A DNA stretch of 64,000 nucleotides from Gordonia jinghuaiqii (GCF_014041935.1 NZ_CP059491.1:4154001-4218000); one strand, 5' to 3'; shown: positions 10,068 to 20,099, numbered from the stretch's first letter. A program made the numbers and translations. The notes: a model not told the origin generated them from the letters alone.

Positions 10068-11468
10068 CTAGTCGCAGGCGGTGAGCAGCTGCTTGAGCTG
10101 GTCGTCGAAGGCGTTCGCGATCGCCCAGGCGTCGGGGGTCTGGTCGGTGCAGGCGAGGATGCCGATGTTGAGGTGGCCGTCGGCGGAGAAGACGGTGATG
10201 TTCAGTCCGAGTCCGTGGAAGATCGGGCCCAGCGGGTACACCGCGGTGACCCGGGACCCGAGGAAGTACAGCGGGTAGTCGGGGCCGGCGACGTTGGACA
10301 CCAGGACGTTGAAGATCGGCGGATGCGCGAGCGCCCATTTGCGGTCGCCGTAGACCTTCATCGCCGCCGACAGCGTGGAACCCGGCGCGAACTGCGCCCA
10401 GGACCGCAGGATGTTGGCGTCGATCTCCGCGTGGTGCTCCTTGGAGGTCCGGCTGAACTCGGCCTGCTGTTCGAGCCGGGTCACCGGGTCCTCGACATCG
10501 GTGGGCAGCTGCGTGAACATGCCGGTCACCTTGTTGGTGCCGTTGACGACGAGGTCGGACTCGTCGGCGTCGTGCACCGAGACCGGCACCATGCCGACGA
10601 GGGGCTTGTCGGGCAGTTCGTCGTGTTCGAGCAGATACGTGCGCAGCGCGCCACCCACCATCGAGAGCACCACGTCGTTGATCTTGACACCGAAACGGTT
10701 CTTCACCCGCTTGACGTCGTCGAGTGACAGCTGACTCAGGGCGATGCTGCGATGCGGGGTGATCGGCCCATTGAAGCGCGTGCGAGGTGCGCGGAACGGG
10801 GCGGGCATGGCCGAATCGTGTTGGGCGCGGCGCAGCCAGCCGACCGGCACCCCGAGCGTCCGGGGCAACAGTTTGGCCATCGCCAGCGGGCGCTGCACGA
10901 AGTAGTTGACCGCACCGGTGGCCGCGATCACCGCCCGCGACGACGGGCCGGCGGACTCGCGGATCTTGGCCTCGTCGAGATCCGGCGGATCCGGTGTGAG
11001 AGTGCACATCTGCGCGAGCATCTCCGCGCTGGTCACCCCGTCGGTGCTGGCATGGTGCATCCGCAGCATCGCGCACACCCGGCCGTCGGCGAGTCCCTCG
11101 ATGATCCAGAGCTCCCACAGCGGTTTGCCCCGGTCCAGGGTCTGACCCGCGAGGTGACCGCACAGGTCGGCGACCTCGCCCGCACCGCCCGGCGCGGGTA
11201 CCGCAACGCGATGGACGTGACGCTGGATGTCGAAGTCCTCGTCCTCGATCCAGACCGGGTGATCGATGTTGAACACCGAGTTGTCGAGTTTGCGTCGGAA
11301 TGCGGGGATCGCGGCGACCCGGCGCTCCATCTCCGCTCGCACCTTGGCGAAGCTGTATCCGCCCTGCATGGTGCTGGGGTCGACCTCCACCAGCCCGGTG
11401 ACGTGCATCAACTGCGACCTGGTTTCCAGGTACAGGAACGACGCGTCCAAACCGCTCAAGCGCTGCAT
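10068..11468 (-). CDS. Wax ester synthase/diacylglycerol acyltransferase (WS/DGAT)
   Basis: 466-residue acyltransferase with the active-site HHxxxDG motif H138-H139-A-S-T-D143-G144. The N-terminus QRLSGLDASFLYLET is characteristic of the family, as is PLWEL before the active site. It transfers acyl-CoA to diacylglycerol or fatty alcohol for storage lipid, which many actinomycetes accumulate under nitrogen limitation. It is convergent with nadE, separated by 40 nt that can fold as an imperfect hairpin. Confidence 0.94.
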   Translation of the reverse strand: MQRLSGLDASFLYLETRSQLMHVTGLVEVDPSTMQGGYSFAKVRAEMERRVAAIPAFRRKLDNSVFNIDHPVWIEDEDFDIQRHVHRVAVPAPGGAGEVADLCGHLAGQTLDRGKPLWELWIIEGLADGRVCAMLRMHHASTDGVTSAEMLAQMCTLTPDPPDLDEAKIRESAGPSSRAVIAATGAVNYFVQRPLAMAKLLPRTLGVPVGWLRRAQHDSAMPAPFRAPRTRFNGPITPHRSIALSQLSLDDVKRVKNRFGVKINDVVLSMVGGALRTYLLEHDELPDKPLVGMVPVSVHDADESDLVVNGTNKVTGMFTQLPTDVEDPVTRLEQQAEFSRTSKEHHAEIDANILRSWAQFAPGSTLSAAMKVYGDRKWALAHPPIFNVLVSNVAGPDYPLYFLGSRVTAVYPLGPIFHGLGLNITVFSADGHLNIGILACTDQTPDAWAIANAFDDQLKQLLTACD

Positions 11469-11639
11469 GACATGAGACCTCTCGTTCGCAGTCGGGGCGT
11501 TGTCGGCTCGTGCCGGTGCGCTCCAGCCGGTGCTCTCCTCGTCCGACGCCCCTCAGGCCATCATGCCGCACCGCTGAGACACCCGGAGGGAGTTCGGCTC
11601 ACGCCCGTCGCCAGTCGAGATCACGACGCCGCCGCCGGC

Positions 11640-12470
11640 TCAGATGGGCATCGAATCGACTGTCTCCAGGACATCCTGCGCCTGCGTCCGCAGGACCACG
11701 ATCATCGCCAGTTCCTGTGCGGGGTCGTCGGTGATCTTGAAGACCCCGCGACCGTTCTCGTCGATGAGGCCGGTGCCGTGTCTCCAGCTGACCGGCCGCG
11801 AGGTCGACGACGAACGCTGGTACTCGGCGTTGAGGGCATCCTTGGAGGCGAACCAGAACACGCCGTACGGGCGGTCGACGGCTCCGGCGGCGCATCGGAG
11901 AACGAACACGGTGCGCACCTTGCCCGTCCCGGTCTCCGACGGACCGACCTCGTCGCGCCCGCCGGAGTACCGACGGACGCATTCGGCGTCGCGCCACCGC
12001 GCGGACGTGCCGGGGGCCTGCGGGAGCAGCTGCGGGAACTGTGCCACCAGCGGCGCGAACTGCCCCCAGCTCTCCCCGGTGCGCACGGTCCGCGCCGGAC
12101 CGGCCGGTGAGCTGACCCCGGAACGGACCGCCATCACGCGGTAGACATGTTCTCCCGCAGCCACTTCCGCGTCAACGGCCTCGGTGCGCGAACCCTCGTA
12201 GACGACGAGTCCGTCATCGCGCACGAGCTGATAGCCCTCCGCCCCAGACACCGCATCCCACCTCGCGGCCACGTGACCGGTCTGCGCCTCGAGGGTGAGT
12301 CCGCCCGGGGACTGCGGCACATCCGGTGAGCCGAGCGCCCGGACACCGATGAATCCGCCGACCGCGACCGCACCGGCGAGTACGACGATCAGCACGATCG
12401 GCCACGGACCGGAGAACGGTTCGCGCGGCGTCGCCGGGCCCGGGGGTTGCGTCGGTACCGGATGTCCCAT
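11640..12470 (-). CDS. Membrane-anchored FN3-like protein, kinase-less copy of the neighbouring kinase ectodomain
   Basis: 276 residues. A proline-rich N-terminus is followed by one membrane span (WPIVLIVVLAGAVAVGGFI). Next is a fibronectin type III-like domain (about residues 50-130, with WDAVSGAEGYQLVRDDG). Last comes a C-terminal domain starting SWGQFAPLVAQFPQLLPQ, with two cysteines. The order matches the extracellular half of the kinase encoded just upstream, whose equivalent segments read WNAVADATTYVVAQNDE and TWDELTPIVDLYHDLIPE. The start overlaps the kinase stop (TGATG), so the two are co-translated. It probably acts with the kinase at the cell surface; the function is inferred. Confidence 0.75.
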   Translation of the reverse strand: MGHPVPTQPPGPATPREPFSGPWPIVLIVVLAGAVAVGGFIGVRALGSPDVPQSPGGLTLEAQTGHVAARWDAVSGAEGYQLVRDDGLVVYEGSRTEAVDAEVAAGEHVYRVMAVRSGVSSPAGPARTVRTGESWGQFAPLVAQFPQLLPQAPGTSARWRDAECVRRYSGGRDEVGPSETGTGKVRTVFVLRCAAGAVDRPYGVFWFASKDALNAEYQRSSSTSRPVSWRHGTGLIDENGRGVFKITDDPAQELAMIVVLRTQAQDVLETVDSMPI

Positions 12471-14392
12471 CAGATCGGCAGTCTCTTCAACGCGTCGGCC
12501 GCGGCCGACGACGGCTGCCCGGGCACGGTCACGAACACCACCGAACGCGCGCGGTCACCGGCGTCGTAGGCGAGGATCGCCTGTCCCTCGCCACCTTCCC
12601 GATCAGACAGATACAGCGTGCCCGCATGACCCTGCGCGGTGATGTGGCCGGCGCCGCGCGCACCGTAGGAAGCCGTCGTGGCGGCCGCCTTCGCCTCGGC
12701 GGGCGAGTCGTAGTGGTCGACGATCACGCGGTAGGACGCGACCTCGGAATCGTCGTCGACAAAACGGGTGCACGAGATGGTGCGCTTGGACGAGACGAAC
12801 GCGAGATCACCATCCTCGCCCCAGCATCGCATCCCGTCGAATCCGTTGGTGCTCAACGGAGTCTCCGGGATCAGATCGTGGTAGAGGTCGACGATCGGCG
12901 TCAGCTCGTCCCAGGTCATGAACACCTCGACCGCCTCGGAGTTGCGGGAGAACTCCGAGGTGCGGCCGTCGGCGGCGTGTGCCGCGACCTGATAGGTGTA
13001 CTGCCCGGGCACCGGCCGCGGCGCGGTGAACGCCGTCGCCGGTCCCCGGTAGATCACCTCGTCGTTCTGCGCGACCACATATGTCGTGGCATCGGCGACG
13101 GCGTTCCAGTTCAGTTCCACCGCGGACGTCGACACCTCGGCATCCGGCGGATCGGGGGCATCCAGAGCGGCCGCCGAGGTGCGGATGAATCCGGCTCCGG
13201 CACCGAGGATTCCGGCGAACAGCACGACGGCCGCCCCCGCGGCGAGCAACCGGCCTCCCGCCGGTAGGCGCCGGGGAGCGGGTCCCGCCGGCACCCCGGT
13301 CTCCCCGGACACCCACGCGCGCAACGGTTCCGAGGTCCCGAGCGGGGGCCCGAGCCGAACATCGCGCGGAACCGCCGCTCCCGCGCGCACCGCGGACGAC
13401 GGCGTAGATGGCATGGACGGCGTGGACGGCGTCGCATGGTGTGGCGCCGGCGGTGCCGCGTGGTGTGGCGCCGGCGGCAGCGGCGCCGGCGGCCGCGCGA
13501 CCGGTTGCGAACCCGCCCCCGGTTGCAGGCCCGGTCCGATGAGGGTCGCGCGGGTGTCGAACGCCTCGACCAGTGCGAGGGCGAACTCGCCTGCGCTCGG
13601 ATACCGGCGGGCCGGATCCTTCGCGATCGCACGAGCGAGAACCGAGTCGACGCCGGACGGGAGCGCACCGTTGCGCCCGCTCGCCGCAGGCGGTTCGTGG
13701 TACATGTGCGCGGTCATCAGCCCGTGTAACGACGACGAATCGAACGGCGGCGCCCCGGTGAGCAATTCGTATGCGGTGGCCCCGAGCGAGTAGATGTCGG
13801 CGCGTCCGTCGACCCGACGCCCCTCGATCTGCTCGGGCGAGGCGTAGCGCATCGTCCCGATGGTGATCCCGGTACCGGTCAGGTTCGTCACCTCGTCGAG
13901 CACCTGCGCGATACCGAAGTCGGTGACCTTGATGGCCTCCGGGACGACGCCGGAGTCGCCGGGGGTCACCAGGATGTTGGCCGGCTTGATGTCGCGGTGC
14001 ATCACCCCGCGCCGGTGCGCGGCATCGAGTCCGGCGGCCACCCCGGTGATGATCGTGCACGCCAGCCGCGGGTCGAGCGGCGCCTCGGCCGCGAGCATGC
14101 GGGCGGCGTCGGTGCCGGGCACGTACTCCATCGCGATCCACAGCAGACCTTCGAAGATCCCGCGGTCGAAGACCGTGACGATGTTGGGGTGGTGCAGCGG
14201 CGCGACGATGTCGGCCTCACGCTCGAACCGCGCGCGGAAGACCGGATCGGCCGCGTGGACCGAGCGCAGGACCTTGAGCGCGTCGGCGCGCGGGAGTCGC
14301 GGATGAGCGGCCTTGTAGACCTCACCCATGCCGCCGCGACCGAGCACGTCGAGGACGCGGTACCCCGCGATCAGGTCCCCTACCTGGTACAT
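12470..14392 (-). CDS. Transmembrane Ser/Thr protein kinase with FN3-like ectodomain
   Basis: 640 residues from the ATG at 14392, which follows a GAGGA; the open frame runs on to 14467. The kinase domain spans about residues 11-275: glycine loop GRGGMGEVYKA, ATP lysine K40, catalytic D134 in HRDIKPANIL, and DFG at 158-160. A Pro/Ala-rich linker leads to one membrane span (LLAAGAAVVLFAGILGAGAGFI). An FN3-like domain and a cysteine-bearing C-terminal domain follow outside the membrane. This is PknB-like topology, but with an FN3-type sensor instead of PASTA repeats. It overlaps the next gene, which duplicates the ectodomain. Confidence 0.92.
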   Translation of the reverse strand: MYQVGDLIAGYRVLDVLGRGGMGEVYKAAHPRLPRADALKVLRSVHAADPVFRARFEREADIVAPLHHPNIVTVFDRGIFEGLLWIAMEYVPGTDAARMLAAEAPLDPRLACTIITGVAAGLDAAHRRGVMHRDIKPANILVTPGDSGVVPEAIKVTDFGIAQVLDEVTNLTGTGITIGTMRYASPEQIEGRRVDGRADIYSLGATAYELLTGAPPFDSSSLHGLMTAHMYHEPPAASGRNGALPSGVDSVLARAIAKDPARRYPSAGEFALALVEAFDTRATLIGPGLQPGAGSQPVARPPAPLPPAPHHAAPPAPHHATPSTPSMPSTPSSAVRAGAAVPRDVRLGPPLGTSEPLRAWVSGETGVPAGPAPRRLPAGGRLLAAGAAVVLFAGILGAGAGFIRTSAAALDAPDPPDAEVSTSAVELNWNAVADATTYVVAQNDEVIYRGPATAFTAPRPVPGQYTYQVAAHAADGRTSEFSRNSEAVEVFMTWDELTPIVDLYHDLIPETPLSTNGFDGMRCWGEDGDLAFVSSKRTISCTRFVDDDSEVASYRVIVDHYDSPAEAKAAATTASYGARGAGHITAQGHAGTLYLSDREGGEGQAILAYDAGDRARSVVFVTVPGQPSSAAADALKRLPI

Positions 14393-14497
14393 GACGTCCT
14401 CACCGATGGTGTGTGCGGCGGCTGCGTAGGGAACGAATGTTACCGAGTGTGGCGAAAACCGGCCCATGACACCTGCCGAACCCTACGATCGGCGACG

Positions 14498-15082
14498 ATG
14501 GAAACCACCGAGAACACGACTGTGTCCGACCACACCGGGACCGACGAGACGGGGACCGACGAGATCGCCTTCACCGCGACCGAACTCGACGAGGCGTTCG
14601 CCACCTTCGGCCGCACCGTCGCCGAGGTCGCGGTGAGCGGCGACTGGGACCGCTACGCCGACTTGTTCACCCCCGACGCCGACTACATAGAACACGCCCT
14701 CGGGACGATGCGCGGTCGCGAGGAGATCCGGACCTGGATCTGGAAGACCATGACCGCGTTCCCCGGCAGCCACATGACGGGGTTCCCGCCGCTGTGGCAT
14801 GTCGCCGACGCGCCTACGGGCCGGGTGATCTGCGAGGTCGACAACCCTATGCGCGATCCCGGCGACGGAACGCACATCACCGCCACCAACATCACCATCC
14901 TCACCTACGCGGGGAACGGTCTGTGGAGTCGCGCGGAGGACGTCTACAACCCGTTGGAGTTCGGGCGGGCGGCGATGCGCTGGTGTGAGAAAGCCCGCGA
15001 ACTCGGCACCATCGACGAGCCGGCCACCCGGTGGGCGGAGACCACCGGGGCGATGTTCGCCTCCCGCCGCACACCCCGCTGA
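14498..15082 (+). CDS. SnoaL/NTF2-like fold protein
   Basis: 194 residues starting METTENTTVSDHTGTDETG. After an acidic Thr-rich N-terminus comes an NTF2-like cone-fold domain: FATFGRTVAEVAVSGDWDRYADLFTPDADYIEHALGT is typical of polyketide-cyclase/SnoaL-like proteins (split here as two recognisable parts, the WDRYADLFTPDADY core and the following GxMRGREEI). Substrate unknown. TACGAT lies 8 nt before the ATG, so it may be leaderless. It is divergent from the kinase operon. Confidence 0.78.
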   Translation: METTENTTVSDHTGTDETGTDEIAFTATELDEAFATFGRTVAEVAVSGDWDRYADLFTPDADYIEHALGTMRGREEIRTWIWKTMTAFPGSHMTGFPPLWHVADAPTGRVICEVDNPMRDPGDGTHITATNITILTYAGNGLWSRAEDVYNPLEFGRAAMRWCEKARELGTIDEPATRWAETTGAMFASRRTPR

Positions 15083-15402
15083 GGTGCGCCGACGCCCCAG
15101 ATGCGGAGGTGACCGACACACGTGACGGAGGCCACCGGCCCGGCTCGTAACACCGGGGCGAAGCGGACACGACAGCATGGGTACGGACTTGGGGTGGGCC
15201 AGATCTTCCCGTAGGCTAGATGTTTGACCAGTGGCGTCGGGCCACGGTGGGGACTCGACCCGGCGCGCGATGGCTCGCTCACGGGTACGAGCCTGACCAC
15301 AACGAGGTCGAAGAACAGACGATCGTGGCAGCCGGTCCCCCGTGAACCGACGCAGACGAGATACACACGACGACACGCGGACACCGTTCGGAGGACATCT
15401 AT
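15083..15402 (+). promoter_or_regulatory. Promoter and long 5' leader of the desaturase gene
   Basis: This 320-nt gap holds TTGGGG (15189-15194) and TAGGCT (15212-15217) separated by exactly 17 nt, which would give a leader of about 180 nt before desA. I see no gene, repeat or known riboswitch in the leader. The promoter call is inference from spacing. Confidence 0.4.
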
Positions 15403-16395
15403 ATGGCACGCGAGCTGACACAACTCGAGCTTCTTCAGGAGCTCGCCCCGGTTGCCGAGGACAACGTCAACCGTCACCTCAAGATCGCCAAGGACTGGAA
15501 CCCGCACGACTACGTGCCGTGGGACGAGGGACGCAATTTCGCCGCCCTCGGCGGCGTCGACTACGACCCCGAACAGTCGAAGCTCGACGAGGTCGCCAAG
15601 GCGGCCATGATCACCAACCTGCTGACCGAGGACAACCTGCCGTCCTACCACCGCGTCATCGCCGACAACTTCTCGATGGACTCCGCATGGGGCCATTGGG
15701 TCGGCCGCTGGACCGCGGAGGAGAACCGGCACGGCATCGTCATGCGTGACTACCTCGTGGTCACCCGCGGCGTCGACCCCGTCGCCCTCGAAGAGGCGCG
15801 GATGATCCACATGACCAACGGCTACGATCCGATGCTCGCGGCTGCCGGTCGCGTCGACCAGCTCGAAGAGCACGCCGACGAACTCGGCATCCTGCACTCG
15901 GTGGCCTATGTGACCTTCCAGGAGCTCGCGACCCGCGTCAGCCACCGCAACACCGGCAAGGCGTGCAACGACCCGATCGCCGACAAGATGCTGCAGCGCA
16001 TCGCCGCCGACGAGAACCTGCACATGATCTTCTACCGCAACATCTGTGGCGCGGGTATGGACATCTCGCCCGACCAGACGCTGCGCGCGGTCACCGACAT
16101 CGTGACCAACTTCCAGATGCCCGGCGCCGGGATGCCCAACTTCCGTCGCCACGGCGTGCTGATGGCCAAGCACGGCATCTACGACCTGCGCCAGCACCTC
16201 GAAGAGGTCATCATGCCGGTCCTGCGCAAGTGGAACGTCTTCGAGCGCGAGGACTTCACGTCCGCGGGCGAGCAGACCCGCGAGGAGCTCGCCGCCTTCC
16301 TCGAGCAGCTCGAGAAGGACACCGTGCGCTTCGAGGAGATGCGCGACCGCTCGCTCGCCCGCGAGGCCAAGAAGCGGGAGCAGCAGGCATCCTGA
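15403..16395 (+). CDS. desA1: Acyl-ACP desaturase, DesA1-type
   Basis: 330-residue di-iron desaturase. The iron ligands are visible as E76 in LTEDNLPSYH, E107/H110 in AEENRHG, and the second pair in ADENLHMIFYRN near residue 203. The sequence follows M. tuberculosis DesA1 closely (WNPHDYVPWDEGRNF, HRNTGKACNDP), and the next gene is dus as in Rv0824c-Rv0823c. DesA1 introduces double bonds into long acyl-ACPs for mycolic acids. Soluble, ferredoxin-dependent. Annotation rests on motif match and conserved order. Confidence 0.93.
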   Translation: MARELTQLELLQELAPVAEDNVNRHLKIAKDWNPHDYVPWDEGRNFAALGGVDYDPEQSKLDEVAKAAMITNLLTEDNLPSYHRVIADNFSMDSAWGHWVGRWTAEENRHGIVMRDYLVVTRGVDPVALEEARMIHMTNGYDPMLAAAGRVDQLEEHADELGILHSVAYVTFQELATRVSHRNTGKACNDPIADKMLQRIAADENLHMIFYRNICGAGMDISPDQTLRAVTDIVTNFQMPGAGMPNFRRHGVLMAKHGIYDLRQHLEEVIMPVLRKWNVFEREDFTSAGEQTREELAAFLEQLEKDTVRFEEMRDRSLAREAKKREQQAS

Positions 16396-16451
16396 GCACC
16401 ACCCTGACGCCGACTCCGGCGCCTTCGATCTCCGAAGGCGCCGGATCTGCG

Positions 16452-17585
16452 TTGCGCATCGGTTCCATCGAACTGGCCAGCCCGGTCGTCCTCGCCCCGA
16501 TGGCCGGGGTCACGAACGTGGCGTTCCGGACGCTGTGCCGTGAACTCGAACTCGCCCGCACCGGCACGGTCTCCGGACTGTACGTATGTGAGATGGTGAC
16601 CGCCCGCGCGCTCGTCGAGCGCCATCCGGTCACGATGCACATGACGACCTTCGGTCCCGACGAGAACCCCCGGTCGATGCAGCTCTACACCGTCGACCCG
16701 GAGTACACCTACCAGGCCGCGAAGATGATCGTCGACGAGAACCTCGCCGACCACATCGACATGAACTTCGGGTGCCCCGTACCCAAGGTGACCCGCAAGG
16801 GCGGCGGCTCGGCGATCCCCTACAAGCGGACACTGTTCCGCAAGATCGTCGCGGCAGCGGTGCGCGCCACCGAGGGCACCGACATCCCGGTGACCGTGAA
16901 GTTCCGGATCGGGATCGACGACGAGCACCGGACCCACCTCGACGCAGGTCGGATCGCCGCCGAGGAGGGTGCCGCCGCGGTGGCTCTCCACGCGCGCACC
17001 GCGTCGCAGCGCTACTCCGGCGAGGCCGACTGGGACGAGATCGCCCGGCTCAAGGAGCACGTGACCTCGGTGCCGGTCCTCGGCAACGGCGACATCTTCG
17101 AGCCTGCCGACGCCGTCGCGATGATGCGCCGGACCGGATGTGACGGTGTGGTCGTCGGCCGTGGCTGCCTCGGCCGGCCGTGGCTGTTCGCCGAGCTGGC
17201 CGCCGAACTCGGCGGTTTTCAGGCGCCCGCTCCCCCGAATCTCGGCGAGGTCGCCGAGATCATGGTGCGGCACTGTCAGCTCCTCGTCGACCATCACGGC
17301 GAGATGAAGGGCTGCCGCGAGATCCGCAAGCACGTCGCGTGGTACCTGCGCGGATTCCCGGCCGGCTCGGAGATCCGGCGTCGGATGGCGCTCGTCGGCA
17401 GCGTCGACGAACTGCGCGAACTGCTCGCCGAACTCCCCGCCGACGCCCCGTTCCCGACCGACGGTCACGGCCCGCGCGGACGTCAGGGTTCGCCTGCCAA
17501 GGTCGCGCTCCCCGACGGCTGGCTCGACGATCCCGACGAGGACGTCGTCCCCGCGGGCGCCGAGATCATGCACTCCGGCGGTTGA
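16452..17585 (+). CDS. dusB: tRNA-dihydrouridine synthase
   Basis: About 377 residues of the NifR3/DusB family. FMN barrel motifs: LAPMAGVTNVAFRTLCRE near the N-terminus, the catalytic-cysteine strand NFGCPVPKVTRKGGGSA, and the FMN phosphate region GCDGVVVGRGCLGRPWLF. It reduces uridines in the tRNA D-loop. No ATG start exists before the conserved LRIGSIELASPVV segment, so I place the start at TTG 16452. A CTG-coupled start right at the desA stop cannot be excluded. The desA-dus-LCP-phoU order is as in M. tuberculosis. Confidence 0.9.
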   Translation: MRIGSIELASPVVLAPMAGVTNVAFRTLCRELELARTGTVSGLYVCEMVTARALVERHPVTMHMTTFGPDENPRSMQLYTVDPEYTYQAAKMIVDENLADHIDMNFGCPVPKVTRKGGGSAIPYKRTLFRKIVAAAVRATEGTDIPVTVKFRIGIDDEHRTHLDAGRIAAEEGAAAVALHARTASQRYSGEADWDEIARLKEHVTSVPVLGNGDIFEPADAVAMMRRTGCDGVVVGRGCLGRPWLFAELAAELGGFQAPAPPNLGEVAEIMVRHCQLLVDHHGEMKGCREIRKHVAWYLRGFPAGSEIRRRMALVGSVDELRELLAELPADAPFPTDGHGPRGRQGSPAKVALPDGWLDDPDEDVVPAGAEIMHSGG

Positions 17586-17777
17586 ACCACTCTGCGAAAA
17601 CCGTCACAACCGTGGACGGCTGAGTCCGTTTCTCAGGTCGGATCAGTACTATGACGCGAAGGTCCCGGGCCACCCGGGGCCGTGCAACCGTGCCGACACG
17701 GTGCATGCAGGGGGTACCGCCACGATCAGCCCCGACGTGCGGTCCACGAACAGTCCTCGGGGCATGAGGAACGTGCA

Positions 17778-20099
17778 TTGAGTCGTTGGACATCGGGACC
17801 GGACGATCCGGAGGCGGGGGACGGGGCGAACCGCTCTCGTCGTGGCCGTCGCGCCGGACGCTCCCGCGATGCGAACGACTTCCGCGAGAAGTTCGGCACC
17901 CCGCCCGCCGATGCGCCCGCGCCCGGGCACGGCGGTCCCGGGCCGGCACATCCGAGCCTGCGTGAACCGCGTTCGGCGGACCGTTTCGTCCGCGGCCGTA
18001 CCCGTCTGACCGTCCGTGAGCTGATGGAGCAGATGAACGCCGAGGAGACCTCGGCGCGGTCCGCGGGCCAGACGCCCCCGGCCTCCCGACGCTCCGACGC
18101 CGGCCGACCGGACGATCCGCGGTCCTCGCGGCCCCGCGCACCCGCTCCGGGACCGGGTGCTCCCCGTCCCGAGGCGCCGAACCCGGCGACCCCGCCCACC
18201 ACCCGCGGCCGACGCTTCGCCCCGCCACCCCTTCATCCCACCTCCGCCCCGCCTGAAGTTCCGCCGCGGGCCCGCCGGGACCCCGGACAGCCCGACCCCG
18301 ACGATCGCCCCACCGCGGTCCATCACTTCGGCAACGACGTCACCCAGAAGATCCCCACCATCGGCGACGCCGCACCGGACCTGTCCGACCGCGCCACCGA
18401 GAAACGGGTCATCGAGGAATCCCGCGCCCAGGATCCACTGGCCGCGGCAGCCCCGGCGGCGGGCGCCGTCCCCAAGGAGCCGCTGGAGCCCACCCCGGAT
18501 CTCACCGGCCCACTCGAACTCCGTTCCCGCCCGCGCCGCCACCCGGCGGCCCGCGAGGATCGTCGTGGCTCGCTTGTCCGCAAGGCCACCTCGACCGGTC
18601 GCATCCTGGTCGCGATCGCCTGTGTGACCGCACTCGTCGGGACCGGTTTCGTCTGGAATTACCTGCAGTCGTGGAACGGCAACTGGCGCAACGTCACCGC
18701 GGTCGATTCCGAGGACAAGAACATCCGCAAGAAGGACGCGCAGTACGGCGACGAGACGTACCTGATCGTCGGCACCGACACACGCGGCGGCAAGAACGCC
18801 AAGGTCGGCGCGGGTACCACCGACGACGCCGAGGGCGCACGCGCGGACACGATCATCCTGGTGAACATCCCGGCCAACCGCAGTCGCGTGGTGGCGGTGT
18901 CGTTCCCGCGCGACCTGCAGGTCGACCGACCGGCGTGCAACGCCTGGGACAACGACAACGGCTCATACGGCGCAGAGATGCCCGCCGAGTACGGCGTGAA
19001 ACTCAACAGCGTCTATTTCTACGGCGGTCCGCAGTGCCTGGTCCGGACCATCACCGAGATGAGCGGCCTGAACATCAACCACTTCATCGGCATGGACTTC
19101 TACGGCTTCGAAAAGGTGGTCCGCGCCATCGGCGGCGTCGAGGTGTGTTCGACGGTCCCGCTGTACGACTACGAACTCGGTCAGATCCTGCGTAAACCCG
19201 GCAAACAGAAGCTCACCGGTCGTCGTGCCCTCAACTACGTCCGGGCCCGCACGATCGCCTCGGAGGGCACCGGCGACTACGGCCGCATCAAACGCCAGCA
19301 GCTGTTCATGTCGTCGCTGCTGCGCTCGTCCCTGTCGGGCAACGTCCTGTCGAACCCCAACAAGCTCAACAGCATCGTCAACACGTTCATCGAGTACAGC
19401 TATGTCGACGGGGTGAACACCCAGTCGCTGCTCAAGCTCGCGGAGTCGATGCAGGGCATCGAGGCCGGCCGGGTGTCGTTCTTGACGATCCCGACCTCGG
19501 GGACCTCGACCGACGGCGCGAACAACGAGATCCCGCGCACCGACGACGTCGACGCGATCTTCAACGCGATCATCGACGACCTGCCCCTCCCCGGCGAGAA
19601 GGCGCGGAAGAAGCCGTCGTCGTCATCGTCGTCGAAGGCACCGGCGCCGAGCGCACCCCGCGGCTCGTCCGAGAGTCCGGGCGTCGTGAACGCGACCGCC
19701 CAGAGTCCGGGCAACGTCGGTGTCCGTGTGCTCAACGGAACCGGGAAGACCGGCCTGGCCGCGGAGGTCTCCGACCAGCTGACGCCGTACGGCTTCGACG
19801 TGCGCGGTGTCGCCGACGCCTCGGAGAACCGGGATGACACCGTGGTCCGCTACGGACCCGGCCAGCGGGACGCGGCCGCGACACTGGCCTCGATGTTCCC
19901 CGGCGCGAGCGTCCAGCTCGACAGGACGGTCAAGTCGGGCGTCGAGCTGATCGTCGGCGGCGATTTCGCCGGTTCGCTCGAGTCGGCGCCCGATTCCGGC
20001 GCGACACTCACCGTCGATCAACTCCCCCGGGCGGAGAACACCGGCAACCTGCCCAACGACCTCGCCATCACCAACGCCGGCGACACGACCTGTTCCTGA
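17778..20099 (+). CDS. LytR-CpsA-Psr (LCP) family ligase with LytR_C domain
   Basis: About 773 residues. A long Pro/Arg-rich cytosolic N-terminus (about 260 residues) precedes one membrane span (VAIACVTALVGTGFVWNYL). The LCP domain follows: ETYLIVGTDTRGG, GARADTIILVNI, VSFPRDLQV and ALNYVRART contain the conserved Asp and Arg residues that bind the polyprenyl pyrophosphate. A Ser/Pro linker leads to the LytR_C domain (VGVRVLNGTGKTGLAAEVSDQL). LCP enzymes attach arabinogalactan to peptidoglycan in mycolata. Start: TTG at 17778, preceded by GAGGAA. Orthologous position to Rv0822c. Confidence 0.93.
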   Translation: MSRWTSGPDDPEAGDGANRSRRGRRAGRSRDANDFREKFGTPPADAPAPGHGGPGPAHPSLREPRSADRFVRGRTRLTVRELMEQMNAEETSARSAGQTPPASRRSDAGRPDDPRSSRPRAPAPGPGAPRPEAPNPATPPTTRGRRFAPPPLHPTSAPPEVPPRARRDPGQPDPDDRPTAVHHFGNDVTQKIPTIGDAAPDLSDRATEKRVIEESRAQDPLAAAAPAAGAVPKEPLEPTPDLTGPLELRSRPRRHPAAREDRRGSLVRKATSTGRILVAIACVTALVGTGFVWNYLQSWNGNWRNVTAVDSEDKNIRKKDAQYGDETYLIVGTDTRGGKNAKVGAGTTDDAEGARADTIILVNIPANRSRVVAVSFPRDLQVDRPACNAWDNDNGSYGAEMPAEYGVKLNSVYFYGGPQCLVRTITEMSGLNINHFIGMDFYGFEKVVRAIGGVEVCSTVPLYDYELGQILRKPGKQKLTGRRALNYVRARTIASEGTGDYGRIKRQQLFMSSLLRSSLSGNVLSNPNKLNSIVNTFIEYSYVDGVNTQSLLKLAESMQGIEAGRVSFLTIPTSGTSTDGANNEIPRTDDVDAIFNAIIDDLPLPGEKARKKPSSSSSSKAPAPSAPRGSSESPGVVNATAQSPGNVGVRVLNGTGKTGLAAEVSDQLTPYGFDVRGVADASENRDDTVVRYGPGQRDAAATLASMFPGASVQLDRTVKSGVELIVGGDFAGSLESAPDSGATLTVDQLPRAENTGNLPNDLAITNAGDTTCS

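Noticed and set aside
9748..11571. 607-codon minus-strand frame overlapping the WS/DGAT gene
   Set aside because: The overlapping frame carries the intact HHASTDG active site and family N-terminus; this one has only Arg/Pro-rich sequence.
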